A stretch of DNA of 64,000 bases, taken from contig JAKAVQ010000002.1 of NCBI GenBank assembly GCA_021817245.1, forward strand, positions 181,657-245,656, in the 5' to 3' direction. The translations under genes were made by a program, and so were the position numbers. Of the stretch, positions 1 to 8,110 are shown piece after piece. The notes beneath the pieces were generated by a model that was not told where the DNA came from, made no database searches, and saw only the letters and a program-made list of their open reading frames with translations. Every line of letters begins with the position of its first letter. Position 1 is the stretch's first letter. The stretch comes from Thermoplasmata archaeon. GTDB lineage: Archaea > Thermoplasmatota > Thermoplasmata > Lutacidiplasmatales > UBA184.

Positions 1-347
1 TGCCGCAGGTAGAGGACGATCCCCCGGTCCATCCGCCCGATCTTCTCGAGCGACTCGATCAGCTGGTCGCGGCAGTCGCAACGCAACGAGCCGATCGCAT
101 CGCCGGTCAGGCATTCCGAGTGGAGGCGGACGGCGATCTCCGAACCGTCGTAGACGTCGCCGTGGACGAACGCCGCATGCTCCTTGCGGTCGGAGTTGTT
201 CCAGAACGCCACGACCTGGTACTCCCCGAACCGGGTCGGGAGGTCCGCCATCGCCCGGATCTGCACGCACGTCTCCGGGTGATCGGGGCACTGGTGCTCC
301 TCGTTCTCCCGGAGGAGCTCGGTGACCCGCGAATGCGGAATCCCCAT
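1..347 (-). CDS. ribA: GTP cyclohydrolase II, N-terminal part (cut by window edge)
   Basis: Only the first ~115 residues lie in the window. The translation contains SECLTGDAIGSLRCDC followed by a GIVLYLR segment. This is the zinc-binding Cys-x10-Cys-x-Cys signature of GTP cyclohydrolase II, which opens GTP to start riboflavin synthesis. Upstream of it is a hydrophilic N-terminus with two extra cysteines (around residues 19 and 26). The ATG at 347 is chosen because an AT-rich element (minus-strand TTATT, about 373-377) lies 28 nt upstream, the leaderless spacing seen for other genes here. It is downstream of the ABC exporter genes on the same strand, with a 69-nt gap and its own promoter. The family assignment is firm; the C-terminal active-site half is outside the window. 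Confidence 0.88.
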   Translation of the reverse strand, partial: MGIPHSRVTELLRENEEHQCPDHPETCVQIRAMADLPTRFGEYQVVAFWNNSDRKEHAAFVHGDVYDGSEIAVRLHSECLTGDAIGSLRCDCRDQLIESLEKIGRMDRGIVLYLR

Positions 348-369
348 ACCGTCCCGAACGAGCCGGCCG

Positions 370-378
370 GCCGAATAA
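370..378 (-). promoter_or_regulatory. TATA box of ribA
   Basis: The minus strand reads GAGTTATTCGG in an otherwise GC-rich gap. Its centre is about 28 nt before the ribA ATG, so the transcript would be leaderless. Inferred from spacing only. Confidence 0.45.
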
Positions 379-416
379 CTCCTTGCGAACGGCCGGGTAA
401 GCCCTCGGGAGGCCCG

Positions 417-1181
417 TTACGGCTCCCGCCAGCGCGCGAGGAAGAGGGCGGCGCCCCCGAACAGGAGCGTGACGGCGACGAGCATCCCGACGGCGAAGAA
501 GGGGGAATCGACGAACGCGACCCCCGTCGAGATCCCGCCGCCGAGGCCGACCGCGCGGTCGGCGAGCTGGGCCGAGTACGTCGAGGGGGCGAGCAGAGCG
601 ACCCACTGCCAGCGGGCCGGGATCTCGGTGGCCGGGTAGAAGACGGGCGGGAGCACCGAGAGGAGCGAGAAGACGAGCGTGCCGATCGGCCAGATCTCCC
701 GGAGCTGCGCGAAGAGCGTGGAGATGAAGAATCCGAGCGTGGTCGCGAGGAGCCACGTGACGAGCACCACGCCGAGGAGGGCCGCGAGCGCGAGCGGGCC
801 CACGGGGCGGACGAGGACGAGGATCGACGCGAAGAGGACGGTCGCCGGCAGCGCGAAGGCGAGCTCGCTGAGCGCCATCCCGAGGAGGTAGGCGAGGGGG
901 CTCACCGGGCTCGCGACGAACACCTGCTGGAGCTGGCGCTCGAGCCTCAGGTACGCGCAGTCGTTCAGCATCCCGTTGCCGGTGAAGAGCGCCGTGAACA
1001 GGATCCCGCCGACGACGCCGAACGGGAAGAGGGAGCGGGGCGCGATCACGTAGAGGAAGAACAGGAAGCTGAACGGCGTCAGGAACACCGCGGCGATCAG
1101 GAGCGGCGAGCGCCAGAGCGGCATGATCCCGTTGAAGTAGCAGATGCGGAGGGCGGCCTGCGCCTGGGTGCGGAAGCTCAC
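417..1181 (-). CDS. ABC-2 type transporter permease
   Basis: A 254-residue polytopic membrane protein with about six hydrophobic segments, starting near residue 27 after a short cytoplasmic N-terminus. The layout and the central hydrophobic region (ALSELAFALPATVLFASIL and following) match ABC-2 type permeases (NodJ/DrrB class). These export drugs, lipids or polysaccharides as dimers with a separate ATPase. The GTG start at 1181 overlaps the TGA stop of the ATPase gene (GTGA), so the two are translationally coupled. The substrate cannot be told from the sequence. Confidence 0.8.
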   Translation of the reverse strand: MSFRTQAQAALRICYFNGIMPLWRSPLLIAAVFLTPFSFLFFLYVIAPRSLFPFGVVGGILFTALFTGNGMLNDCAYLRLERQLQQVFVASPVSPLAYLLGMALSELAFALPATVLFASILVLVRPVGPLALAALLGVVLVTWLLATTLGFFISTLFAQLREIWPIGTLVFSLLSVLPPVFYPATEIPARWQWVALLAPSTYSAQLADRAVGLGGGISTGVAFVDSPFFAVGMLVAVTLLFGGAALFLARWREP

Positions 1182-2098
1182 GACTCGTCCTCCCCGATCC
1201 CCCGGCCGACGAGGTCGAGGAATGCCTCCTCGAGCGTCACCGGCCCGACCGTGACCTCGCCGCCGCGCGAGAGCGCGAGCTCGGTCAGCTCGCGGACCGA
1301 CGCGCGCGCGGTCAGGAGGACGACACGGTCCCGGTCGGCGAAGACCTTGCCGAACGGCGCGAGCTCCTCCGGCCGCACGCCGCCCGAGAACTGGAGGCGG
1401 ACCTCCCGGCCGACGGTCGCTTTGAGCGCCTCCCCGGTCCCCCGGTAGAGGATCCGGCCCCCCTCCACGACGGCGAGCTCGTCCGACAGCTGCTCGGCCT
1501 CGTCGAGGTAGTGCGTCGTCAAAAGGACGGTCGACCCGCGCCGGGCGGCCCGGCGGATCACCTCCCAGACCTGGCGTCGCGCGAACGGGTCCATGCCGAG
1601 CGTCGGCTCGTCGAGGAAGAGGAACGGGGCCTCGGTCGCGAGGACCATCGCGACCAGCGTCCGCTGCTGGAGGCCGCCCGAGAGGCGCAGCGCGATCACG
1701 TTCTGGTGGGGCAAAAGGCCCATCGCCTCGAGGATCGCGTCGGTGCGGCTCGTGGCGGACTCCTTCGATGCCCCGCGCACCCTCAGGTACTCGTAGACGT
1801 GCTCGCGCGGCGTCAGGTGGAAGAAGAGCTTCCCTTCCTGGGGAACGAGGGCCATCAGGGGCCGGACGGACGCCGGGTCGGCGACGACGTCGTGGCCAAA
1901 GAGCGTGACCGTTCCCTCGGTCGGCAAGAGGAGCGTCGCCGCGATCTTGATGAACGTCGTCTTCCCGGCGCCGTTCCGTCCGAGGAACGCGAAGAGCGCG
2001 TTCTTCGGGATCGCGAGGTCGACGCGGTCGAGGGCCCGGACCGACGCGCCCCGTCGGGCGTACGTCTTCGAGAGCCCGACCGCCTCGAGCGCGTCCAT
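1178..2098 (-). CDS. ABC-2 exporter ATP-binding protein
   Basis: The protein has all ABC ATPase motifs in order: Walker A GRNGAGKTT, a Q-loop in LVPQEGK, signature LSGGLQQR, Walker B FLFLDEP, and an H-loop in LLTTHYLDEAEQLSD. It matches the DrrA/CcmA-type ATPases that pair with ABC-2 permeases. The reading frame stays open further upstream, but the ATG at 2098 (MDALEAVGLSKTY) is preferred. It begins the conserved fold and has an AT-rich element (around 2122-2127) about 26 nt upstream. It forms an operon with the overlapping permease; the substrate is unknown. Confidence 0.88.
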   Translation of the reverse strand: MDALEAVGLSKTYARRGASVRALDRVDLAIPKNALFAFLGRNGAGKTTFIKIAATLLLPTEGTVTLFGHDVVADPASVRPLMALVPQEGKLFFHLTPREHVYEYLRVRGASKESATSRTDAILEAMGLLPHQNVIALRLSGGLQQRTLVAMVLATEAPFLFLDEPTLGMDPFARRQVWEVIRRAARRGSTVLLTTHYLDEAEQLSDELAVVEGGRILYRGTGEALKATVGREVRLQFSGGVRPEELAPFGKVFADRDRVVLLTARASVRELTELALSRGGEVTVGPVTLEEAFLDLVGRGIGEDES

Positions 2099-2159
2099 CG
2101 GCCCCGGGCGAGCCGCCGTCGGCGTAAAGAGTAACGGCCGACCGGGCTCCGCCGCCCCG

Positions 2160-3797
2160 TCAGGCCGCCGGCGCGGCGCCGAGCAGCGTGTCGAGGAGGC
2201 CAACCGGCGGACAGCCCGTCGCGAGGACCGCGTCGTGGAAGGCGCCGAGGTCGCTGCCGAACCGCGAGGCGAGGACCCGGCCGCGCGCGTTCAGGATCGC
2301 GAGCTTCCCGAGCGTGTAGCAGAAGTACTCGGGGTTGAACGTGCCGCGGACCGCCTCGCGCTCGGCGGGCAGGCGCTCGCAGTGCGCCTCCCGCTGGAAG
2401 AGCGCGGTCGCGGTCTCGAGCGTCATCCCTCCCGCGTGCAGCCCGATCGACGCGAGGAGGCGGCAGTCGCGCAGGAGCGCGTCGTGGATCTGCGCCACTT
2501 CGGCGGCGGGGCTCTCCCGGCCGAGACCCTGCTCGATCGCGAGCTGCTCGGCGTAGTGCGCCCAGCCCTCCACGAACGACGGCGAGAGGTAGACCTTGCG
2601 GGCGAGGCTCCCCGGCGTGCGCCGGAAGTGCAGGAACTGGAGGTAGTGACCGGGGTAGACCTCGTGGACCGTGACGTTCCGCAGGACGGCGTGGTTGAAC
2701 GACCGCAGCCACTCCTCGGCCTGCGTCGGGGTCCACTTCGGGTCGACGAGCGTGACGTAGTAGACCCCCTCGGCCGACGCCCGGTCGAACGGCCCGGGCG
2801 GGTTCATGCTGGCCGTCGAGAGCGCCCGGCCCCAGACCGGCGTCTCTTCGACCCGGCAGTCGGCTTCCGGGGGGACCGTCGCCAGCCGGTGGCGCTCGAC
2901 GAACTCGCGCGTCTCCGCGACGTACCGGCGGGCGTTCTCGAGCACCTCGCCGGCCGCCGGGTGGTCGCGGTTCTGCCGGGCGAACAGCTCGTCGACCGAC
3001 GTGCCCTGGGCGCGGGCGATCTCGTCCAGCCGGGCCTGGTTGCGGGCGAGGTCGGCGGCACCGGCCCGCCGGATCTCCTCGAACGGGGTCTCGATCCCCT
3101 CCCGCACGAACAGCAGGCGCTGGTAGCGCTCCGGCCCGAGCGCGAACTCGGGGACCGCACGAGGGAGCTCCTCCTCGCGAAGCCAGGAGAGGAAACGGGC
3201 GGTCTCGGGTTCGGCGAGCGCCCGCGCCGCCGCGATCCGTCCGGCGAGTCCCGCCCGGGCGGCGAACTCCTCCGCCTCGGCGAAATGGGCGGGCAACCCG
3301 CTTCCTATCGCGAGCGAGAGGTCGACGAACGGCTTCGGTAGGGGGCCCTTCAGATGGCGACGTCCCTCGGCGAGCAGAGTCGGTACCCCCTCGAGGACCC
3401 GGACCATCGCCTCGACCCGCTGCGGGACCGGGGCGTACTCCCTCGAGAGGTACGAGGTGAGCGAGACCTGCCCGAGGTACGACATCGGGTTCCGGCCGAG
3501 GTCGTTCGACTCGCGGAGGTCAAAGAGGGGGCTTTCGAGCAGGAGGCGAAGGAGGAATCGGTCGACCGAGCGATCCTCCGACAGTCCCCCTCCGTCGGCC
3601 GCCTCAAGACGGGCGAGCAGCCGGTCCGCGCGCGACGCCCACACCCCGGTGGCGTCCTCGGAGAGGTCCGGGAGCTTGCCGTCGTACTCGTGCAGCCCGA
3701 GCCCGACCGCGTAGGCGGGCTGGAGCACGAAAAGGTGGTCGACGACCTCGCGTTCGAGCGCGTCCAGTTCCGCCGAAGGGTCGGACGAGGTCGCCAT
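2160..3797 (-). CDS. DUF885 family metallopeptidase-like protein
   Basis: A 545-residue soluble protein. The C-terminal half carries VHEVYPGHYLQF, the HExxxGH-type metal-binding motif of the DUF885 family, followed by a downstream EGWAHYAEQL helix that supplies the remaining metal ligand in this family. DUF885 proteins are predicted zinc peptidases or hydrolases with no agreed substrate. No signal peptide is visible (the start is MATSSDPSAELDALE), so it should be cytoplasmic. It stands 61 nt upstream of the ABC ATPase start on the same strand. The length is normal for the family. Confidence 0.85.
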   Translation of the reverse strand: MATSSDPSAELDALEREVVDHLFVLQPAYAVGLGLHEYDGKLPDLSEDATGVWASRADRLLARLEAADGGGLSEDRSVDRFLLRLLLESPLFDLRESNDLGRNPMSYLGQVSLTSYLSREYAPVPQRVEAMVRVLEGVPTLLAEGRRHLKGPLPKPFVDLSLAIGSGLPAHFAEAEEFAARAGLAGRIAAARALAEPETARFLSWLREEELPRAVPEFALGPERYQRLLFVREGIETPFEEIRRAGAADLARNQARLDEIARAQGTSVDELFARQNRDHPAAGEVLENARRYVAETREFVERHRLATVPPEADCRVEETPVWGRALSTASMNPPGPFDRASAEGVYYVTLVDPKWTPTQAEEWLRSFNHAVLRNVTVHEVYPGHYLQFLHFRRTPGSLARKVYLSPSFVEGWAHYAEQLAIEQGLGRESPAAEVAQIHDALLRDCRLLASIGLHAGGMTLETATALFQREAHCERLPAEREAVRGTFNPEYFCYTLGKLAILNARGRVLASRFGSDLGAFHDAVLATGCPPVGLLDTLLGAAPAA

Positions 3798-3856
3798 GAG
3801 GGTGCTGTCGTGAACGGGCGAGGCTCAAAAGCCTACCTTCGCTCCAACGCCAGGCG

Positions 3857-4162
3857 TCACTCGACCCACTCGAGCCGACACGTCGGGCACGCGTGGCCCT
3901 CGAGAGGGGACCCGCAGACGAAGCAGTGCGAGAACGCAAGCGGCTCGGAGACCGTCACGGGCGCCTTCTCGGGGAGCGGCGGGGGAGCGGGAGGGAGCGG
4001 GGTCTCGGCCGGGCTCTCCGTCACGGCCGGCCCGGACGCCGCCGGCGATGGTTCCAGGGTGGGGGCCGCCGCGGGCGAGGGAGGGGTTTCGGTCTCCGGC
4101 GACGAAGACGGTGGGCCGGACGGCTCCTCCTTGTCCCGGCGCAAGCGGCGGAAGAGCGCCAT
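3857..4162 (-). CDS. small zinc-ribbon protein
   Basis: About 101 residues. It has a basic N-terminus (MALFRRLRRDKEEPS), a long Pro/Ala/Ser/Glu-rich linker that is probably disordered, and a C-terminal zinc ribbon with two CxxC knuckles (CFVCGSPLEGHACPTC). An upstream ATG at 4189 is also in frame. The ATG at 4162 is chosen because a minus-strand CTAATG-type AT box (4188-4192) lies 28 nt before it, fitting leaderless initiation. The function is unknown; zinc ribbons like this often mediate protein or nucleic-acid contacts. Confidence 0.6.
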   Translation of the reverse strand: MALFRRLRRDKEEPSGPPSSSPETETPPSPAAAPTLEPSPAASGPAVTESPAETPLPPAPPPLPEKAPVTVSEPLAFSHCFVCGSPLEGHACPTCRLEWVE

Positions 4163-4250
4163 TGCGCATTCTATCCCTCCGGTCCTCATTAGGGCTCGGG
4201 CGCCCCACGGCGGAGCGCATCGTTTTCTCCCCAGGGAGGTTTCGCGTCCC

Positions 4251-4715
4251 GTGCCCCCTTCCCCGTCCGAGCGTCTCCGCGAGCTGGGAGTCGAGCTGCC
4301 ACCGCCGCCCCGGCCGGCGGGGACGTACGTTCCCGTCGTCGTGCACGACGGACTGGCCTGGGTCTCGGGCCAGGTCGTGACCGAGGGCGGCCAAACCGTG
4401 CGCCCGGGTCTCGTCGACCGGGACGTCGCGCCGGAGGTCGCTCACGAGGTCGCGCGGCGCGCCGCGCTGCAGGCGTTGAGCGCGCTCGCGGCGACGCTCG
4501 GCTCGGTCGACCGGGTCCGTCGCATCGTTCGGGTCGGGGTCTACGTCGCCTCCTCCACCGGTTTCTCCCGGCAGCACGAGGTCGCGAACGGCGCCACGGA
4601 GCTCCTCGTCGCCGTCTTCGGGGAGAACGGCCGGCCGGCGCGGACGGCGGTCGGGGTCGCCGCGCTGCCCCTCAACGCACCGGTCGAGGTCGACCTCGTC
4701 GTGGCCGTGGACTAG
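4251..4715 (+). CDS. RidA family protein
   Basis: A 154-residue protein of the RidA/YjgF/UK114 family, which hydrolyses reactive enamine/imine intermediates released by PLP enzymes. Visible family features are the opening VHDGLAWVSGQ strand, the central helix with ALQALSALAATLGS, and the C-terminal RTAVGVAALPLNAPVEVDLVVAVD. That tail has the conserved Arg and the -PVEVD- strand. The start is GTG at 4251 with GGGAGGT (4234-4240) as ribosome-binding site. The gene ends 7 nt before the fibrillarin gene, so the pair is probably an operon. RidA is notable given the many PLP aminotransferases later in the window. Confidence 0.85.
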   Translation: MPPSPSERLRELGVELPPPPRPAGTYVPVVVHDGLAWVSGQVVTEGGQTVRPGLVDRDVAPEVAHEVARRAALQALSALAATLGSVDRVRRIVRVGVYVASSTGFSRQHEVANGATELLVAVFGENGRPARTAVGVAALPLNAPVEVDLVVAVD

Positions 4716-4722
4716 CGGAACC

Positions 4723-5409
4723 GTGGAGCCGACACGCTGGGCCGGGGTCTTCCGCGACGGCCGTGACCTGTTCACCGTCAACCTCACCCCGGGGCTCCGG
4801 GTCTACGGCGAGCCGCTTCGCACGATCGCGGGCGTGGAGTACCGCGGATGGGACCCGTTCCGCTCGAAGCTCGCCGCGCTCCTCCTCCAGCCGTCGGCCC
4901 CGGAACTCCCCGGGAAGGTGACGACGGCCCTCTATCTCGGAGGGGCGCACGGAACGACCGTGAGCCACCTCTCCGACCTCTGGCCCTCGGCCACGATCTT
5001 CGTGGTCGAGAAGAGCCCCACGTCGTTCGCCCCGCTGCTCGCCCTCTCCCGTCGCCGGCCGAACCTCGTTCCGATCCTCTCGGACGCCCAGCTCCCCGAG
5101 CGGTACCGCGCCGACGTCGGTCTCTCGGAGTTCCTGTACCAGGACGTGGCGCAGCGCAACCAGGCCCAGATCTTCGCCGAGAACGCCCGCGCCTGCCTCG
5201 CCCCCGGGGCCACGGGGGTCCTGATGCTCAAGGTTCGGTCCGTCACGCAGCGGCGCTCGACCGCTTCCGTCGTGCGGGAGGCGCGCGCGACCTTGGCGAG
5301 CGCGAACCTCGAGGTGGGGATCGAGAGCCCGCTCGCGCCGTTCTCGCGCGAGCACGTGGCGCTCACCGTCCGCTCGCCCGCGCACCGTCCACCCTCCGGC
5401 GACCGCTGA
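4723..5409 (+). CDS. flpA: fibrillarin-like rRNA/tRNA 2'-O-methyltransferase
   Basis: Archaeal fibrillarin is the SAM-dependent catalytic subunit of C/D-box guide RNPs, working with Nop5 and L7Ae to 2'-O-methylate rRNA and tRNA. The SAM-binding signature YLGGAHGTTVSHLSD is at residues 71-85. It is followed by VVEKSP (acidic SAM ligand), ILSDA and LYQDVAQ, as expected for the family. The length (228 aa) is normal. The N-terminus (RDLFTVNLTPGLRVYGE) also matches archaeal FlpA. The start is GTG at 4723, just after the RidA stop. The usual partner nop5 is not in the window. Confidence 0.93.
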   Translation: MEPTRWAGVFRDGRDLFTVNLTPGLRVYGEPLRTIAGVEYRGWDPFRSKLAALLLQPSAPELPGKVTTALYLGGAHGTTVSHLSDLWPSATIFVVEKSPTSFAPLLALSRRRPNLVPILSDAQLPERYRADVGLSEFLYQDVAQRNQAQIFAENARACLAPGATGVLMLKVRSVTQRRSTASVVREARATLASANLEVGIESPLAPFSREHVALTVRSPAHRPPSGDR

Positions 5410-5415
5410 CGGCCG

Positions 5416-5421
5416 ATATAT
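5416..5421 (+). promoter_or_regulatory. TATA box of the T4SS-like operon
   Basis: ATATAT in a GC-rich gap, centred about 24.5 nt before the ATG at 5443. It would drive a leaderless transcript covering the surface protein and the VirB-like genes. Confidence 0.6.
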
Positions 5422-5442
5422 CCCGACCCCGTCGGCGCCCCC

Positions 5443-7704
5443 ATGGAGCGTCACCCGACTTGCCCCGTGGCCGCCTCGACCCTGTTCGCGATCGCCGCCG
5501 TGACGACCCTCTTCGTGGTCACCGGCGGGACGGCCGACCGCGGGCTCGCCTTCGCCACGCATGTGCCCTCGGGCGTGTCCACGGCGTCCCGGCCTGCCTC
5601 CGGGGCCGCGGGGGTCGCCCTACTGGTGGACCCGGCGTCCTGGTGGATGCGCGACGGGAACTCGACGGGCCTCGCGGCGGTCTGGACCGGGCTCCCTCCC
5701 GGGTGCGAGGATACCCCCCTCTGGTACCGCTGGTCGGACCCCCCGGGACCCGGGGCGGGGACCCTCGCGCCCTCCGACGAGAACTCGACCGTCTTCACCG
5801 CGGCCTCCCTCGACCCCGGAACGTCCGAGGTCCGTGTGGAGGCCGCGACGGTCGTGCGTTGCGGCGCCGATGAAACCGTCGTCGACGCGACCGCCGGCTC
5901 GAACGTCACGGTCGTGGCGCCGCTCGCCCTCACCGGGCTCACGGTCGCGCCGGACCCGGTACCCGCGGGAGCCGTGGTCAACCTCTCGGGGGTCCTGGTC
6001 GGAGGCGCTCCCCCGTACCGGCTCGAGGTCGCCTGGGGTGACGGGGCCGTATCGTTCGCGAACGCGAGTGCCGCGGGGGCCTTCTCGCTGGGCCACGGAT
6101 TCTCGGCCGGCGATTTCGAACCCGCCGTCGTGGCGACCGACGCGTCCGGTCAACGCGCGAACGCGTCGACCGACGAACCGCTCTACTCGAGCGGGGGGCT
6201 TGCGGTCGGGATCCGACCCTCCACGACGGTCGCCGAGGTCGGAGTACCGGTCGGGTTCGCGGGCGTGGTCCTCGACCCTCCGACGGCGTACGGCTCCGCC
6301 TCGCTCTGCACCGGCCCGGGAGGCGGCGTCGCCCGCCGGCCCGCGGCGGACGCGACCGCCGAGAATTTCAGCTGCACGTTCGCGAACCCGGGACCGGCGA
6401 TGGTCGAGTTCGAGGTGGTGCCGGTCTCGGCGCAGCTCCCCCCGGCTTCGGCCGAGCTCTCCGAGCCGGTCGCGCCGCGTCTCGCCCTCGCGGTCGAGAC
6501 CCCGCCGGCGGTCGCGGAAGCCGGACGCGTCGCGGGGGTGAGCGCGACCGTCGCGGGCGGAGTGCCCCCGTTCGCGATCTCCTGGCAGCTCTCGGGGACG
6601 GCGAATCTCTCGTCGACCACGCTCGCCACGGACGGGACCGTCGAACTGCCGACCCTCACGGGCCGCCCCGGCAGCTACGTCGTGACCGTGACGGTCGTCG
6701 ACGGAGTCGGCGCGGTGGCGGCGAACGCCTCCTCGGCCCTCGAGGTCGCGCCGGGGCTCTACGCCTCGGCGGCGGCGGGTCGCACCGTCACCCCGAACGG
6801 AACGACGGTCGAGGTGGGGGGGACGGTCACCTCGGGCACCGGTCCGTACCTCTGGGCCGTCGTTCCGTCGCTCGTCCCGGCGTCCGAGAGCCCGCAGAAC
6901 GGGTCGCTCGACGCCGCCGGGGGCTTCGACTGGAACGGTACGTTCTCCGAGGAGGGGAACGTCTCGGTGACGGTCGGGGTCGTGGACCAGGACGGGGCGG
7001 GCTGGTGGGAAGCCCTGCCGATACCCCTCGTACCTCCCCTCGGCGTCGACGGCCGCCTGAACGCAAGCCGGGACGGGAACTCGACCCTCCTTCGGCTCGG
7101 GCTCACGATCGAGGGCGGCCTCCCGCCGTTCGTCGTCGAGGCGAACGCGACGCGCGGCGGCGACGGGAACCTCTCGGCCCCCTCGGACGGGTCGTTCTCC
7201 TACTCGTGGGTCGTCAACGGCACCGGCGCGTTCGACCTGACGGTCGCCGTCCTCGATCGGCTGGGGGCCTGGGCGACGGTCAACCTGAGCGCTTCGACGC
7301 CCGTGTCGTCCCCTCCACCGTCCTCACCGCCGCCGTCGAACCCGCCGCCCGGCTCCTCGCCTCCTCTCCCCTCGGCCGCCGCCCCGGAGCTCGACGTCGC
7401 GGTCGGTTCCGCACTTGCGGTGGCCCTCGCGCTCGGTGCTGCGAGCGCGTGGACCCGGTGGCGGCGTCGGGCCCGCTCGACCCGGGCGCCCCCGCCCGAG
7501 CCCGACGCCGTCGCGGTGCTGCGGGGGATCATCGAGCCGGCCGACGGCGTCGATCGGTCCACGGTCGAACTCCTCGCCGAGGAGGAGGGGGTCCCGCTCG
7601 CCCGGGCGCGCTCCACGCTCGACCGCCTCGTCGCGGAGGGGACGGTCCGCTCCGAGACCGGAGCGGACGGGGAGGAGGTGCTCGCGTGGTCGACGCGCGC
7701 GTGA
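5443..7704 (+). CDS. PKD-like surface protein with cytoplasmic winged helix
   Basis: A 753-residue protein with a type I membrane layout. A signal peptide spans about residues 10-30 (ASTLFAIAAVTTLFVVTGG). A long extracellular part of repeated PKD/Ig-like beta domains follows (about 150-625) with many N-x-S/T sequons. Then come a Ser/Pro-rich stalk (about 628-655), one TM helix (about 658-678), an Arg-rich stop-transfer and a C-terminal domain of about 60 residues (DAVAVLRGIIEPADGVDRST onward). That domain looks like a winged helix-turn-helix. It heads an operon: its TGA overlaps the GTG of the pilin-like gene (GTGA). Inference: a surface adhesin or sensor for DNA or partner cells whose cytoplasmic tail could bind DNA. 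Confidence 0.75.
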   Translation: MERHPTCPVAASTLFAIAAVTTLFVVTGGTADRGLAFATHVPSGVSTASRPASGAAGVALLVDPASWWMRDGNSTGLAAVWTGLPPGCEDTPLWYRWSDPPGPGAGTLAPSDENSTVFTAASLDPGTSEVRVEAATVVRCGADETVVDATAGSNVTVVAPLALTGLTVAPDPVPAGAVVNLSGVLVGGAPPYRLEVAWGDGAVSFANASAAGAFSLGHGFSAGDFEPAVVATDASGQRANASTDEPLYSSGGLAVGIRPSTTVAEVGVPVGFAGVVLDPPTAYGSASLCTGPGGGVARRPAADATAENFSCTFANPGPAMVEFEVVPVSAQLPPASAELSEPVAPRLALAVETPPAVAEAGRVAGVSATVAGGVPPFAISWQLSGTANLSSTTLATDGTVELPTLTGRPGSYVVTVTVVDGVGAVAANASSALEVAPGLYASAAAGRTVTPNGTTVEVGGTVTSGTGPYLWAVVPSLVPASESPQNGSLDAAGGFDWNGTFSEEGNVSVTVGVVDQDGAGWWEALPIPLVPPLGVDGRLNASRDGNSTLLRLGLTIEGGLPPFVVEANATRGGDGNLSAPSDGSFSYSWVVNGTGAFDLTVAVLDRLGAWATVNLSASTPVSSPPPSSPPPSNPPPGSSPPLPSAAAPELDVAVGSALAVALALGAASAWTRWRRRARSTRAPPPEPDAVAVLRGIIEPADGVDRSTVELLAEEEGVPLARARSTLDRLVAEGTVRSETGADGEEVLAWSTRA

Positions 7705-8096
7705 CCCGCTCCGTTCGGAGGCGGCGCACCCCCACCGGCGTCGGGGCCGCATTGCTCGCCGCCCTCCTCGTGGCCCTCGCGCTCCTTCCGGCATCCACCA
7801 CGGCGAAACCGACCGCGAACACGGTGCCCCCACCGTCCAGCTCGGCGGCCTCCCCCGCGGTCGGGAACTTCACCGCCGCGGTCAATCGGATGGTCGAGCT
7901 CGTGGGTCTCGCCGGGAGCGGACTCCTCGCGCTCGTCTGGGCCCGCGTCGCCCTGAGCTGGTTCTCGAACGACATCACGAAGAAGGTCCAGGCCAAGGAC
8001 CGGGCGAGGGACGCGCTGGTCGGCACCCTCCTCTTCACGGCGGCGGTCACGGGCCTGTTCTGGGGTCTCGCGCACTGGGTCCTGACGGGCGGGTAG
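7701..8096 (+). CDS. VirB2/CedA1-like pilin subunit
   Basis: A 131-residue membrane protein with the VirB2 pilin layout. It has an Arg-rich N-terminus and signal-like hydrophobic segment (about 17-36, GAALLAALLVALALLPASTT), a short Ser/Pro-rich linker, then two hydrophobic helices (about 62-80 and 102-125). A basic loop (NDITKKVQAKDRARD) separates the helices. In bacterial conjugation and archaeal Ced/Ted import, such two-helix pilins form the DNA-conducting tube. GTG at 7701 overlaps the TGA of the surface-protein gene; an in-frame GTG at 7686 is an alternative. The family call rests on topology and neighbourhood, not on a strong sequence signature. Confidence 0.6.
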   Translation: MTRSVRRRRTPTGVGAALLAALLVALALLPASTTAKPTANTVPPPSSSAASPAVGNFTAAVNRMVELVGLAGSGLLALVWARVALSWFSNDITKKVQAKDRARDALVGTLLFTAAVTGLFWGLAHWVLTGG

Positions 8097-8110
8097 GTGC
8101 GGACGGCGGG

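Noticed and set aside
120..1448. 442-codon plus-strand open frame
   Set aside because: It runs antisense to ribA and the ABC genes, is extremely Arg/Glu-rich with no domain, and is a shadow of high-GC third-position bias.
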